Positions 49,162 to 60,787 of a stretch of 64,000 nucleotides of DNA are shown here, in pieces (within the stretch, counting starts at the first letter, position 1; each line of letters begins with the position of its first letter). The stretch covers positions 3,261,912 through 3,325,911 of the forward strand of contig OX030956.1 in NCBI GenBank assembly GCA_943735955.1. Reading direction: 5' to 3'. Under the pieces are notes generated by a model. It did no database searches and had not been told where the DNA came from. It saw only the letters and a program-made list of their open reading frames with translations. This DNA is from Piscicola geometra (lineage: Eukaryota > Annelida > Clitellata > Hirudinida > Piscicolidae). A program made the translations under genes and the position numbers.

Positions 49162-50347
49162 ATGGTAAAAACAATTATTTTCAGATTCGCTCTTCATGAA
49201 GTCATTAGTATTTTGGAAGATGACAATGATTTCTTTTCAGCAGATATAGTCATGATTCCTTCTACTGACCCAAACTGCTCTGATGAGGATAGTGAACCCG
49301 AGGATGGTGAAGGTACCCTAGATAATTTTTCAAGAAACCAGCTAAATGCAGAAGCAGAAATAGTAATTTCCAAAATCGGGGAAGAGAAAACCACTATAAG
49401 TAGAAAAGAAACTGCTGTAAAAAGGCCAGCTAAAAAAATTGGATTATTGGCAGATAATAGTTCCGAGGACAAACCAATTTTAGAAAAAATGTTTCCTCTC
49501 ACATTGTTTAATTTATTTTTGGATGTACCAGTCATCAAGCTAATAACAGACATGTCAAATTTATATGACAGCCAAAAACTAAAACAGCTGAATGCTACTG
49601 AAAATGAATATAGAGTGGTGCTGGCTTTACTCATGCTTTCAGGTTATGTTCCTTTGGCAAAGCGCAGGATGTACTGGGAACAGAGCGACGATGTACACAA
49701 TCTAGCTGTAAGCAATGCTATGACTGTGAACAGATTTGAAGAGTTATTAAGATATTTGCATTGCAATGACAATAAGAAAATTAATAAGTTAGACAAGATG
49801 GCCAAAGTGCGTCCATTATTTGATGCTATGAATGAAAGATTTCTCAAATTTTGGCCCAAAGAATGTCATTTGGCGATTGAGGAATCAATGGTGCCATATT
49901 ATGGAAGGCATTCATCAAAACAGTTTATCAGAGGAAAACCCATAAGGTTTGGATATAAAGTTTGGTGTCTAAATAATAGGCTTGGGTATTGGGTAACCTG
50001 TTACCCGTATCAAGGAGCCTCGGAAGAGTTCAATAGCGAATTAGGACTTGGTGGATCAGTGGTATCTAAACTAATAAAATGCTTACCAAAAGACACTCCA
50101 TGTTATACTGAAATACTTATAATTTTTTCATATGGTTTCAAACAGATCAAAAAAGAAAAAAAAAATCCATGAAGTTAGCTAAAAGCGTGTTGCAGAGGTC
50201 CGATACGATGGAAAAGATCATTTTATTGGTAAAATTGAAGATGGCCAAAAAAGATGCAAGTAATGTGGAAAGAAAGTGGAAAAGAAATGCCTTAAATGTA
50301 ATGTAGCTTTACATTTGGAGTGCTTCAGCATCTACCACGAATCGTGA
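49162..50347 (+). pseudogene. piggyBac (PGBD-like) transposase, inactivated
   Basis: The main frame (49,162-50,172; 336 aa) has the acidic N-terminus common in the family (L-E-D-D-N-D-F-F with D-P-N-C-S-D-E-D-S), then the DDE_Tnp_1_7 domain: L-T-D-type L-I-T-D-M-S-N-L-Y, R-F-E-E-L-L-R-Y-L-H, and E-E-S-M-V-P-Y-Y-G-R-H-S (240-251). The first catalytic aspartate of the IDESM motif is Glu240. The frame then loses the D-N-F-F-T-S block with the second aspartate and runs into low-complexity Lys codons. At 50,200-50,347 another frame resumes with Y-D-G-K-D-H-F-I-G, K-R-C-K-stop-C-G-K-K and C-L-K-C-N-V-A-L-H-L-E-C-F, the C-terminal cysteine-rich zinc domain with one internal stop. An internal deletion thus removed the middle of the catalytic core. 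Confidence 0.9.
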
Positions 50348-50370
50348 TTACCGTGAGTAGCAATGCATAG

Positions 50371-50388
50371 TGTCCTTTTTTAAGGACA
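50371..50388. repeat. piggyBac internal palindrome, copy 3
   Basis: Identical to the other two. It lies about 118 bp inside the right terminal repeat, just after the remnant of the C-terminal zinc-binding domain. Confidence 0.9.
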
Positions 50389-50506
50389 TTTTTTATTTTC
50401 ATCATAACTTTTTTTGCATAAAATATTTCAGACTTATTTTTTGATTTTATTTTTTAGAATCAGTTTTTCAATAAACTGTAGAAAAATTAATTAATTCCTT
50501 TGAGTC

Positions 50507-50519
50507 ATGCGTTAATGGG
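50507..50519 (-). repeat. piggyBac right terminal inverted repeat
   Basis: ATGCGTTAATGGG, directly before TTAA at 50,520-50,523. It mirrors the left end over 13 bases. Confidence 0.95.
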
Positions 50520-50940
50520 TTAATCTTGACCAATTGTGGGACTTTTTCTTGCTAGATCTGTTACTTTCATTACTCTCTTTTGGCTGGGTCACATCACTGA
50601 AGAAGTCGGAGTAATCGTTATCTACCTCCTCTTCGTTGTTGCTACATCCACTGTTGCTAGTCGTTTCTTTTGACTGTTCTCTTATGGCCTTCTCGACATT
50701 ACCTTTCATGCTTATCGTTAACCTACCCAACTGGTATAATTATATTTATCTAACCAGTAAAGTAAAAACTTGATTTTGAAGCAAGCTAGATAACGTTCCT
50801 CATTCTTCATGCTGGTTCTAAACTTTTTGTCAGCCAAATGTGCGTCGACTAAGGCCTGCAATAGCTAAGGTCCTTAACTATCATTTGTAACATCGCCCGC
50901 TCCATTGGATTATTAAGGCTATTTAGATAGCAGGATGTAT
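50512..50940 (-). other. minus-strand coding-like block cut by the piggyBac insertion
   Basis: Two phase-compatible segments: 50,855-50,770 (A-L-V-D-A-H-L-A-D-K-K-F-R-T-S-M-K-N, ending in AA before GTTTTT) and 50,722 downward (one base G, then L-T-I-S-M-K-G-N-V-E-K-A-I). The second becomes acidic and Ser/Asn/Lys rich and ends at a TAA inside the transposon's terminal repeat (50,514-50,512). Further up, 50,937-50,860 reads N-N-P-M-E-R-A-M-L-Q-M-I-V-K-D-L in a frame one base off the next segment. The block could be real exons of an unidentified gene or a decaying copy; the frame offset favours decay. No family was recognised. Confidence 0.4.
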
Positions 50941-53596
50941 AACTGACTCATTGTAGCACTAAACTCAAAAAACTTGTTTAGACTCAAAAGAGTTATAAAA
51001 TGCACGCAAAATATTGTTTATTTTCAAATTCAAAGAGTCTGGTTAAGGCAAAATTTCATTTAATTTACTATGCACGAGCAGAATTTCATTCGAAATAAAT
51101 ATATTTAAAATGAAAATATAACAACAAAATCACGTATAGAATAGAATAAGTTATTTGCGAAAGAAAGAAAGAAAAAATTAAAGAGTAAGTTATTAGTTTG
51201 AAAATATTAAAATTAAAGTGATTAATACTAACGGAATAACGGTTTTGTGCCAATTATTGAATAATTTATGATGTGTTTTTTCAAATATTCTTCTAAAAAA
51301 GTAGTTAGATTATTTCGAACTAAATCAGTTACTGAATTTCGAAAAAATTACCAAATTTATTTATAAGTTTTAAATTTATCTTTTAAATGTTAATTAAAAG
51401 AAGTTTTGTTGTAGAATACTCTCACGATATTCAATTCCTCTATCGAAATAGTATTTAAAAACAATAGTCATCTTTGCTGCTTTGCAAAATGTTGTATATA
51501 ATTTAGGAATGCACTAAAAGAAACAACGAAGTTTCTTCAAATCGAAAGCATTCAAAAAAATAAATCTTTAATGTTACAAAATAAACTTTTTTAAATAAAT
51601 GAAGTTTATAATATATTTTTTAATCCTCTTAATTGGTCATGCTTTCAAAGAGTTCATGCCTGGAAATCTTTTTTATAATTTTATAAATAATTCATTTCAT
51701 TTTTTTAGAAGTATAAAATATTCTTTTTGCGGAAAAATAGTCCAAGAGTCAGAGACTTTTGTTTGTCCAATATAAATATGAAGTAATGAAATGAAATGTA
51801 TTAATTATAAAATTAACATAAAACTTACATTTTTTACTTCTTGACTCGTTACTTTCTGAAATAAAAAGTTAAGAAATATTTATTTCAGAAGAACTGAAAT
51901 CTGTGTGATTTAAATTATGACCATGAATTTATATTTTAATGACTTTTTTAGATTTAATTGATAAAATTTATCATATAAAAATTTAAAGTGGTTAAATCAG
52001 TTTCCCTGTTAGGAAATAAAATAAAAGCCATGTAATACATGATGTATAATAGTTGTATGAAGGAATGTTGAAGGAAATAGGCGCATACTGTTTGTTTCTT
52101 TTCATTTTAATAACTCTAAGAATTTTAAAATGAGAAATAAAATTTCAAGACTTTATTAATTCGATTTTTTAAATATTCAATTAGTTTGATGATTGAGTTG
52201 CTAAGTCCGTGCCATAAAAAATATTATTAAAAATTAATAATTTATTTATAATTTGCTTTCAAGAATAAGCTTTTGTTTTTTTCTCATTAAAATAAGTTCG
52301 TGTTTCATGACTAGATTAGGACAAAAGAATTGAAAAATAACTATTTCTGCCATACTGAATTTCCAGGTTACGTCTGATTTTTCAAATAGTGAAAATGACT
52401 GATAATTATTTTTTGAACTAAGTGTATCATGCAAGGTTTAAACAATATTTTGATGAATAAACCAAAAGTATGGTTTTTTCAGAAAAAAGATTTCTATTAA
52501 AAATTAATTTTTGCATTTCTCTATTTGAGTCTACTACTAACTAAAAATTACAAATAATATTTTAAGTTGTTTCTGGATTCAGCAAACTGAAAATTTTAAT
52601 TATTTAATTTTTTTTATTTATTTATATATTAATAAACTTCAAATTAACTAATTCCCAATACTCTTAAATCGTTAAGAGTCATTATAATCGCTCAACAAGA
52701 CTTGGTCATATTAAATTGTTTATTGTGAATGTCTCATCTCACACAACCTCTCGAATAAACAGATTATTAAGTATTTGAAATAGCTAGTTAAATTTGACTC
52801 TTTTATGAATTTAATTAATTGAAATATTAAACATTTTATTGAAAAAATCTTTTGTATTTAAACATTTAAAAAGTTCTTTAAAAAAGTTTAAGCATGCGTG
52901 AAAGGCATTTCCGTGAGCCTAGATAAATATTTTATCTTTTTAAAATGTCTTTTTTTGAATAAATCCTATTAAATAATTAAGATTTAAATGTTTTGAAGAT
53001 ACTTGTGTAAAGTATTAGTGAAAAAAATTCAGTTTGTTAGATCTGAAAGGTTTTTCTTAGAGTCTGTTTATGAATAAATTTTATTTTTTATATATTTTAA
53101 ACTTCAGTTTTAAATATGGAAACTTATACAATTTAAAAGTTTCCTAGAGTATAAACTAGTATAAAGTATAAAATACTAAGAAGTCCGTGGTATAAACTAT
53201 TAATATTTTTATATCCTAGATACCTCTTAATTCACTCAAGTTTTTAGCAATTTTGAAAAAATTCAATGCGCAATCAATTAACTTATTTACTATATAAAAA
53301 ATTAGTCAAATGTTTTCATTAATTATTTATTTTTAAAATAGTCTTAATAAACACATCGAATTTTAATTTGAAGCTACCGAGCCTTTTCTCAAAATTATGT
53401 TTTCTGTTTTTAAATGAAAGTGAAAAAGAAAAGAAACATAAATTTTAACTTTAAAACTATATATAAAACTATTTTTTATCAAAAAATAATAATTTTACTT
53501 CTCATAATTTTTAAAATCTTTTTTCTTTTCATTTAATGATGGGTTTAACACTAGAAAAAGATTTTTGTAAATTTCATTTATAAATCGTAATTTATA
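50941..53596. other. AT-rich DNA, no gene recognised
   Basis: Long A/T stretches with frequent stops on both strands. No exon-like or structured sequence was seen. Confidence 0.45.
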
Positions 53597-53954
53597 TTTA
53601 GCAAGAAGATTCTCGCTAAATAGCATATCTTGATGTTATTTAGCGAGAACATTTTTGTTTAAAAATTCATGTTAAATTTTTTTTAGGGTTAGGGTAAGGT
53701 GAGGGTTAGGTTAGGATTAGGTCAGGGTTAGGGTTAGGATTAGGGTAAGGGGTAGGTTAGGGTAAGGGTTAGGTTAAACGTTGAAAGCGATTACTTTTAT
53801 TGAGTTCATATATCTTGATAAGTTAAATCAAGATTTGTGATTGAGTTATTTTGATATTAACAAAGAATAAAAACTTGGTGCAGATCTTTGTATTTTGAAT
53901 TTTCTCGCTAAATAACATCAAGATATGCTATTTGGCGAGAATCTTTTCGCTAAA
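53597..53954. mobile_element. foldback-type element enclosing TTAGGG-like repeats
   Basis: Inverted repeats of about 52 bp (53,597-53,648 and 53,903-53,954) differ at only a few positions. Each arm is itself a hairpin: TCTCGCTAAATA and TATTTAGCGAGA pair over 12 bp around a 14-nt loop. Between the arms, 53,684-53,775 is a degenerate array of TTAGGG, TTAGGTTAGG and AGGGTAAGGG units. No open frame is present. The form is that of a non-autonomous foldback or MITE; no clear target duplication was found. Confidence 0.7.
53684..53775 (+). repeat. interstitial telomere-like repeat block
   Basis: TTAGGG and near variants (TTAGGT, TAAGGG, GTTAGGAT) over about 90 bp. The array is short and degenerate, so it is an internal block and not a chromosome end. 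It is bounded on both sides by the foldback arms. Confidence 0.85.
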
Positions 53955-54519
53955 AAACATCATGCTTTATAAATATGTATTTATTTGAAAAAATATAGGG
54001 CCCAGAACATAGAGTTTCGTTAGAAAATATCAATATGAATTATTTTTACTATTGAAATAAGTAGCTATTTAACAAATATTTTTCCAAAATTCCAAGAAAA
54101 AATTGAAGGCGAGCTACTGAGACTCATGCATTATGAAGCTTTCATTTTTGCGACGAATAATAACTTTGAATGTAATCTAGCATACACCTATACTATATGT
54201 ATATAGTATCTAGTGTGTTAGACATTCCTGTTTTATCTTTTAAATCATTGTTAAATTCATAAAATAGGTTTGCAAGTGTGAATCTTCATGTTTCAAATTA
54301 TCTTTAATTGATTTGTACTCAAATTCTTTTTAGGTTTTGGTGATCAACTTTTTTTATATATAATCAATCCCATACTAAAAAAAAAATGAAATTTCAAAAT
54401 TATAAATTACTTTCAATTAAATGGCCTTTTTTCAAAAATTTTATAGTTTAAAAAAAGTTATTCTGTATATTTCAAGTTCTTAGCCTGAAAAACTTTGATA
54501 TCTGCTCTAAAATCCTAAA
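53955..54519. other. AT-rich DNA, no gene recognised
   Basis: Nothing structured was seen apart from a short inverted CTATACTATATGTATATAGTATCTAG patch near 54,190, a local palindrome that AT-rich sequence readily produces. Confidence 0.4.
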
Positions 54520-54980
54520 CAGGATGAAGAACTTCTAGCGGGTCGAAGCACTGTAGAGCAAATTTTAAATAGCATTCTGATTTCTGAAAAACACTTGCAA
54601 AACCAACGCGAGATCTACCATAAATTTTTTCCATCAAAAAGCATGGTCGTTTGCTTCACATGGAGAGAAATTAAAAAATTAATAAAAGATTTATACAAAT
54701 CATCGAAGACCTCTACTGCACTTCTTTTCAGTAGGCAGTTAGAATTTTTTCAAAACATTAGTGGGCGTTCGTCAAAGGTGTCTGCTTCCCTTGTCTTTTC
54801 ATTCCAGGCCTTCAAATTAAAATCTTTTCGAAAACTCCAAGAAACAGACAACTAGTTCATGAGCTTAAAATAAAATTAGCTGGCCAACAAGAACCCTTTC
54901 AAGCGTCGAAAGTTGACTTGGTTTAGCCACAACAACAAGCCCTACAGGGCACGCTACAAGGAAGTCGTCGTCGAAGCCAT
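54520..54980 (+). other. unrecognised coding-like sequence with splice-like sites
   Basis: After CCTAAACAG (54,520s) a frame reads D-E-E-L-L-A-G-R-S-T-V-E-Q-I-L and continues open to 54,855 (W-R-E-I-K-K-L-I-K-D-L-Y-K-S). Further on, after AAATTAG near 54,879, another frame with GC-leaning codons reads L-A-N-K-N-P-F-K-R-R-K-L-T-W-F, then N-K-P-Y-R-A-R-Y-K-E-V-V-V-E-A-I, stopping at TAA near 54,999. These may be the last exons of a plus-strand gene. No family was recognised and the exon links are uncertain. Confidence 0.3.
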
Positions 54981-55210
54981 CAGAAAAAGAGCTGGTTAAA
55001 CAACGTGATAGAGTGGACGTCTCTTCCCTTGAACAGTCTTTCTAACTCTGCAGCCACAAAAATCTGAATGACGGATGATATCTGCGTTCTCTTCATTGAT
55101 TTCCCACAACGACCAATTCAGTCACGAGCTTGTTGATGACGATATCTTTTGGTATTTTAAGCCACTTTGCACAGCGTTCTTGTCGCCTTTCGCTGACTCG
55201 TCAAGAATAA
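54980..55210 (+). other. GC-richer segment, possible LINE 3' remnant
   Basis: A frame overlapping the end of the previous segment reads K-K-S-W-L-N-N-V-I-E-W-T-S-L-P-L-N-S-L, which resembles the W..NI.EWTGL tail of many LINE reverse-transcriptase ORFs. A further frame reads I-S-H-N-D-Q-F-S-H-E-L-V-D-D-D. The two readings of this block compete, so neither is secure. Confidence 0.25.
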
Positions 55211-58200
55211 TGTTATATCAGACATAAATAACGTTTTACAGTGTTTTTCTTTAATATGTATTTTAAAATTCACCCCTTATTCTGTAAATATATATCAATG
55301 TAAATATGATTTTATAGTTTAAGAAAACTTTTCATCAAAGTTTTAAAATATATTTTCAAAATTTTATATTTTTATATAAATTGGGGGAAACATTTAAGTT
55401 AGTATTTACCAATAATGATTTCAACGGAAATCATATAATTAAAAATCCAAGTTAAACATTCATCACACCCGAATCTTTCAAAAACCTTATTAGTGAAATA
55501 TTTGAAATAAAAATTTTTTACAACGTTTTTTCTTCAAACCCGATATATTTGAAAGAATTAAATAAGTTTATACATTTGTACAACAATTTATACGGTCTTG
55601 AAAGTTAAACCTTGTTCTTTCTTTAGGCATAATTATACTTGAAGTCATTTTATTAGTTATTTAGTGATTAAAACTTTTATGAAAAAAACGGTTAATTCTA
55701 ATAATAAAATTAAAACATTCATTCTTATATTTAATTAAATCAAGATCGTCGAAGATGATTAAATAGATAAAAGCGGATGGATTGTTCAGTAAAAGATATC
55801 AGAAATGAGGTTAATTAATTGGTTGAACGATGGACCATATAGTCTTTATGATATATGCCTCTAAATTAAACTTAATTGGCATTCTAATGGAATGTTGTTA
55901 ATTTCGCCATTAGACCATGGGATATTTTAAAGCGATGACATTTAATGAATCATTATCATGAGAATTAGTTTAAGTGTAAAAAATATTTAAATAGCTAAAA
56001 TAATCTAAAGGATTTTTTATTTCATTAATTTTTCTGGAAAATAAAATATCAAAACACATAAACCATTTTTTTGTTATATAATTTAATTCTCTATTTATTT
56101 TATAATTCTGTTTTTTTAAATAACCGTAGTAAATACGTCATAGGGTTTATGAATATCCTCAGAAAAAGAATGAAATTTAGTTAATGGAATGAATCATTCA
56201 TTATCGAAAAAAGTTAAAAGTGGAGATAAACTTCAAAAACAAAAAGATTTATGAAAGTCATAAAATAACTTAATTTTCTAATGGGTCAATAATTAAAACA
56301 GTTTTTAAACCAGGTGAAGGAGTAAAACACTCACTTTGTGAAAGATGTGAAAAACTAGTGAATACTAAATGATGGATCATCAGAAAATTAAAAGACAAAT
56401 TGAAACCATTTAGCACTTTCAAAAATGTAACTTTTTTTTCATAATGACAAATACTACCAGGTATCGAGAGAACGATTTAAACAAAACAAAATTTAATATA
56501 AATGATCAATTCCATGTTCGTACTAAGGATTGGTAAAAAATAATCTGTAAAAAAATTAAAGATAAAATGGTTCAAAACATTTTTTTTCTATCAAAGACGA
56601 TGGTGAGCTCAAAAAGTGTTAGTTTAATAAAAAAACGATTGACGCGAATTTGCTCAGAGTTATTTTGTGTGCTTTTGATAAACGCTTCAAAATAGAGTAA
56701 AGATTTTCATTCCAGTTTTATTTCATGTTGCTTCATTTTTTTATTTTGCGATGTATCTGGAATAATTAATAGAACGAAATGAAAGTTTTCACTACAATAA
56801 AAAAAAACACATTTGTTTTCATAGTTATTGCCTGCAAAAACAACGTTTTATTACATCATACCTACATTTAATTCATTCGAACGGCTTCATCGAAAGAGAT
56901 TCACTTACTTTTATGCTATTTAAACGATGAGGCTTTTTATAGAATTAAAAAAAACTATTAAAACTAATGATATTTTTTATGTGCTTCCAACGAATAATTT
57001 TTAATAAAATGATTCACTTTGTAAATTTCAATAAGAATCAAGTCAGGAAACTCGATAATTTTGAATGAATTTTTACCCGTTCTTATAGCTGACCAAATGA
57101 CTAATTCTTTAAAATAACTGTCTACTTCAGTTTCTTAATTTAGAAGAAGATAGGTTGAAATACATTCTTGAGTTAAATTGAGATGTGTATGTAGTGGAAT
57201 TAACGTCTGTCTGTCCTTCACGTCTTATTTCTTGTTCATTGAATAAATAAGATTTATAAAGTTTAGTAACAATGAAAAGAACATTCTGCCTATTATATTT
57301 TTAAGGATTTTATTCAGTCAGCATTCTTTTTGTTGCTGAACACCGGGTTGACAAAATGAACAAATAAATGATGTAAATTTATTTTAACTAGCGTTCATAA
57401 TTCAATTAATTTAATCATTTAAGAAATATTATAATGGTATTGAAAAGAAATTTTATACAATATATAAAATAATATTTTTTTTTGATTTACAGAATTGTGA
57501 ACAATTATATTTTATTTCAACATCTAAACTTTGTGGAGTGATAGAGATTATTTTTTAATCCTTCATGATCATTTTGCACTAGAAATGACAGTATTGAAGT
57601 TTAAATTCTTATTCAAAAAAGTTACTTATAAAATGGATTTTTTAAAATAGAATTAAAAATAAAACTTCAAAATTCACAAAAGTTAAACTTTGACATTTAT
57701 TTTACTAAGAAATTTATATTTTTATTAGATTGATTTTTACATTTTTCAACTGAAAATATTAATATTTTTCGAAACCACTTTAATAACATTATTTATTTAT
57801 TTTTTAATTGTTGGAAAATACTTTTTCTTCATTTAAGATTGATAAGTATCAATTTGTTTATAATGTCTAAATTTTTATTTAATATCTATTCGTTCCATAA
57901 AGCCATAAAAAACTTTTTAAGCACCTCCCTTTCATTATTATAGAAGAAACCGGGAAAGTATTCAGTTGATTTGAAAAAGAAGCCACAATAAATAATTAAG
58001 ATGTTTGTACATAGGCGGAAAAACTGAAATAAAAAATAATGAGACTGAATAGTGAAACAGGAAAATTGTTTGTAAATCTATTAATCTCTCAAGTTTCGTT
58101 AAAACACTTGTGTTCGAGTGAAGAACGACAAAAAGAGAAACTTTGCAAAAGCCGTTATTGAAGTTAAATAAAAATTATGGCTATATTTTCATTTTTATCT

Positions 58201-60315
58201 AACTTTTTAGGCGTATTCGTATTTTCATAATTGATTCATCTAATTCTATTATCTAAAAATTGCATTTATGTAGAAATTCTACATTGTAGAATAAACCCAC
58301 GCACGACAATACGGCACGAGCCATTTTTTGTTCAATATTCATACCCAATGAAAAAAGCTTAGATTTTTAAAACTATTATACACCTAGTTTATAAAGCTTC
58401 TTTATAAAAATACAAAAGATATTATAGATGACTTTAACTACTGCACATGGGAACAAAATTTTCTTTAACAAATATTCTTGTGAATTTTAGGGATGATTTC
58501 TCTATTTTCAATTTTGCCGTAGTATGGAACAGGTTTTTCACAATTTTCCATGGAGCTCTCTTTTAAGAACATTATGAAATTGTTGCTTATAAAATACATA
58601 TACATTATCAAGTTGCAATTCTATTATTAATTAATTACTGAAATTTGTATGAGAACATAAAACAATTTTTTTATTAAATCTTACTTTTCAATTTTTGTTT
58701 CCAAAGTTTTTGACAATATTTCAAAGATGCTTCATAAAAGTTTCAGACTCAACCAAAACATAGTTTCTGAATAATCATACTGAAAAAATAAAAATTGTAT
58801 ACTTGAAGAATAAAAGTATCAAACTCAATTAAAAATATTTTAAATTGCAAAGAGAAGTTAGATTTTAGATGATCAAAGGTTTCAGAAAGCATTAAAAAAA
58901 TTAATTTATCGCTTTGAAAAAAATTCGAATAAAAAATTTTTAATTTAAAAAGTTTTTATTCAAACATTCATAATTAGATGTGGTTTTAAAATTTTCTTAT
59001 GTTTTTTTATACTTAGAGCCTCTAATTAATTCAAATAATTTATTGTAGCAAAGTATTTCAAATTTTATTTTCTTAATGTTAAAAATATGTAAAAGAAATT
59101 TCACATTTCTCCTAGTTTATTAGGGAAAACAAACTCCACATTTTTCTAGATATATAGTTTTGAATAAATGCTTTCTATAGAATAAAACGTGAAACCTTTT
59201 AGAAAATCAAATTATAACATAATTTTATTGAAAAAATGCAGATGGTATATAAATTATGTTTTAGTCTGATCTCATTATTCTCTTTGAATCTTTTCATCAA
59301 AACAGTATTTTACTTTGAGCATATTTGTAAGCTTTTAATATTTACACCCAGATTCCCGTTTTTAAAATATAAAAACAATTATAGTTTTTTTGCAAAAAAA
59401 ATTATTTTTACTTTACAGTTTAATTTAACTGTGCACAAACAGATAGGTTATTAAATGCAATAGCGGGTGGGTAGCAATCAATTCCAAAACCTTTGTTTCA
59501 AACCCATGGTTCTCTACCTTCTAACCCGTTAATATTTTTTATTTTAGCAAAATCGCTTTTTGAATCCATTCTCTTATTATTACTCAAAGGTTAATTAAAA
59601 ATATTTTTTCAAAACAGAGTCAGGATTACATGGCATTTAAAAACCGCAGGAAATGTTTCAACGTGGGTTGATAAAATATGGAGAAAGACCAAAAAACTTT
59701 AAATTATCCCACAAAATGTCAACTGATTCCCGTAACAAAGAGTAGTCACAATTGCTATTTCTGATTCTATTCATATATGGAATTACGAAATCGGAAATTT
59801 TCAAGTATATCGTAAGTTTCAATACATCTAAAGTAGGATGTTATCAAACTAAAGAAAACCTAAAAATGCAATTGAAAGACATAAATATATATTTATTTTT
59901 ATTCTTATTTTTTTAGAGTTTATTTTATAATTTATTTATTTAATTCTAGTTTCTAGAATTTTTTCGTTATTATTGTGAACACTTATTTATTTATAAATAA
60001 CGTATTTAAATTTAATTTTAAGTTTAATATCTTAGGTAAAAACTTTATATTTGACATGATAATTTTAAGAATAATTTTACAAACAAATAATAAATATCTT
60101 AATATTTCTCTTAAATCTCTTTGTGTTCATTCCCATTTGAAAAACATGTTTATATATTTGTTTTTAATAGGTTTCCTCTTAATATAATTTTAATCTAAAA
60201 GCCATCGATTCAAATAAAAAAAATTAAAAATTGATATTTAAAATTTCAATCAAATCTTAAATTTTGATGTTATAATAAAGTTGTAACTTTGAAAAGCTGA
60301 TATTTTAAAAACAAC
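55211..60315. other. AT-rich DNA, no gene recognised
   Basis: About 5 kb of A/T-dominated sequence. The open frames at 59,236-59,454 and 59,975-60,187 are Phe, Leu, Ile, Lys and Asn rich and typical of random AT-rich DNA. Nothing else was seen. Confidence 0.45.
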
Positions 60316-60787
60316 CTGCTGATTCTTGCTTCTCGTTATCACCCTCAAGTCCTTGGCTGTCCAAGGCATTCATACTCAGGAGATAACCGTCTTCGTAGAT
60401 TCTCTTTTTTTCGATGTTCATCTCTAATTTATTTCTTGAAGGGCTTAAAGAACACTTATCGTTTTGGCATTTAAAGTAGCCTCTCGTTCCAGTTTTTATG
60501 TTGTACTGTTTCTTCATTACTTCGTTGTTTTCAGTATCGTTCCCATCATCTTCTTGCATTTCGTATTTTTCTTCATAGTTCGCTTCGCCACTTCTTTTTG
60601 GTTCTAGGAAAAGAAACCGGGGTCGAATCGAACGCTGGAAAAACCTCTGATTGATCCAGTCTTCCTTGAGTTCTTTCAGAAGAGATTCACTCTTCAGAAC
60701 CATTCTTTCCATTCCTTTCGACATTAAAAAGATTCTGGCTGTCAAAGTCAAGATTACAATCCATCTTCGCACCTTTGCATTCAACAT
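60316..60787 (-). CDS. first coding exon of an unrecognised, possibly secreted protein
   Basis: From ATG at 60,787 the frame is open for 157 codons and meets a donor-like GCAG/GTTGTT at 60,316, phase 1. The start M-L-N-A-K-V-R-R-W followed by I-V-I-L-T-L-T-A-R-I-F-L-M looks like a signal peptide or membrane anchor. The body is charged and hydrophilic, with an acidic stretch (E-D-D-G-N-D-T-E-N-N-E) and several dibasic sites (P-K-R, K-K-R-I-Y). A short Cys pair sits in F-K-C-Q-N-D-K-C-S. Joining it to 48,048-47,879 gives a 213-aa product with matching phase. Dibasic sites plus a leader would fit a peptide precursor, but that is only a suggestion and no family was recognised. Confidence 0.45.

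Larger units (their letters stand above)
48766..50519 (+). mobile_element. defective piggyBac-family DNA transposon
   Basis: A 1,754-bp element flanked on both sides by the piggyBac target duplication TTAA (48,762-48,765 and 50,520-50,523). The ends are inverted repeats: CCCATTAACGCAT at the left and ATGCGTTAATGGG at the right, 13 bp perfect. Three identical 18-bp palindromes lie inside (48,781, 49,128, 50,371). The single gene is a damaged transposase. Intact ends and an exact TTAA pair suggest the insertion is not very old and could have been mobilised in trans. Confidence 0.95.

Noticed and set aside
49194..49859. Minus-strand frames of 146 and 71 residues
   Set aside because: Antisense of the piggyBac transposase; no independent support.
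50857..50878. A 23-nt GT-AG intron in the minus-strand block
   Set aside because: Would rescue the frame, but confident introns here are at least 90 bp; a frameshift in a decaying sequence is simpler.
53684..53775. Chromosome end or telomere
   Set aside because: The array is short, degenerate and flanked by inverted repeats with ordinary sequence beyond, so it is internal.
59461..59530. Possible tRNA-like sequence
   Set aside because: Only a weak B-box-like word on the minus strand; no acceptor stem or A box could be found.
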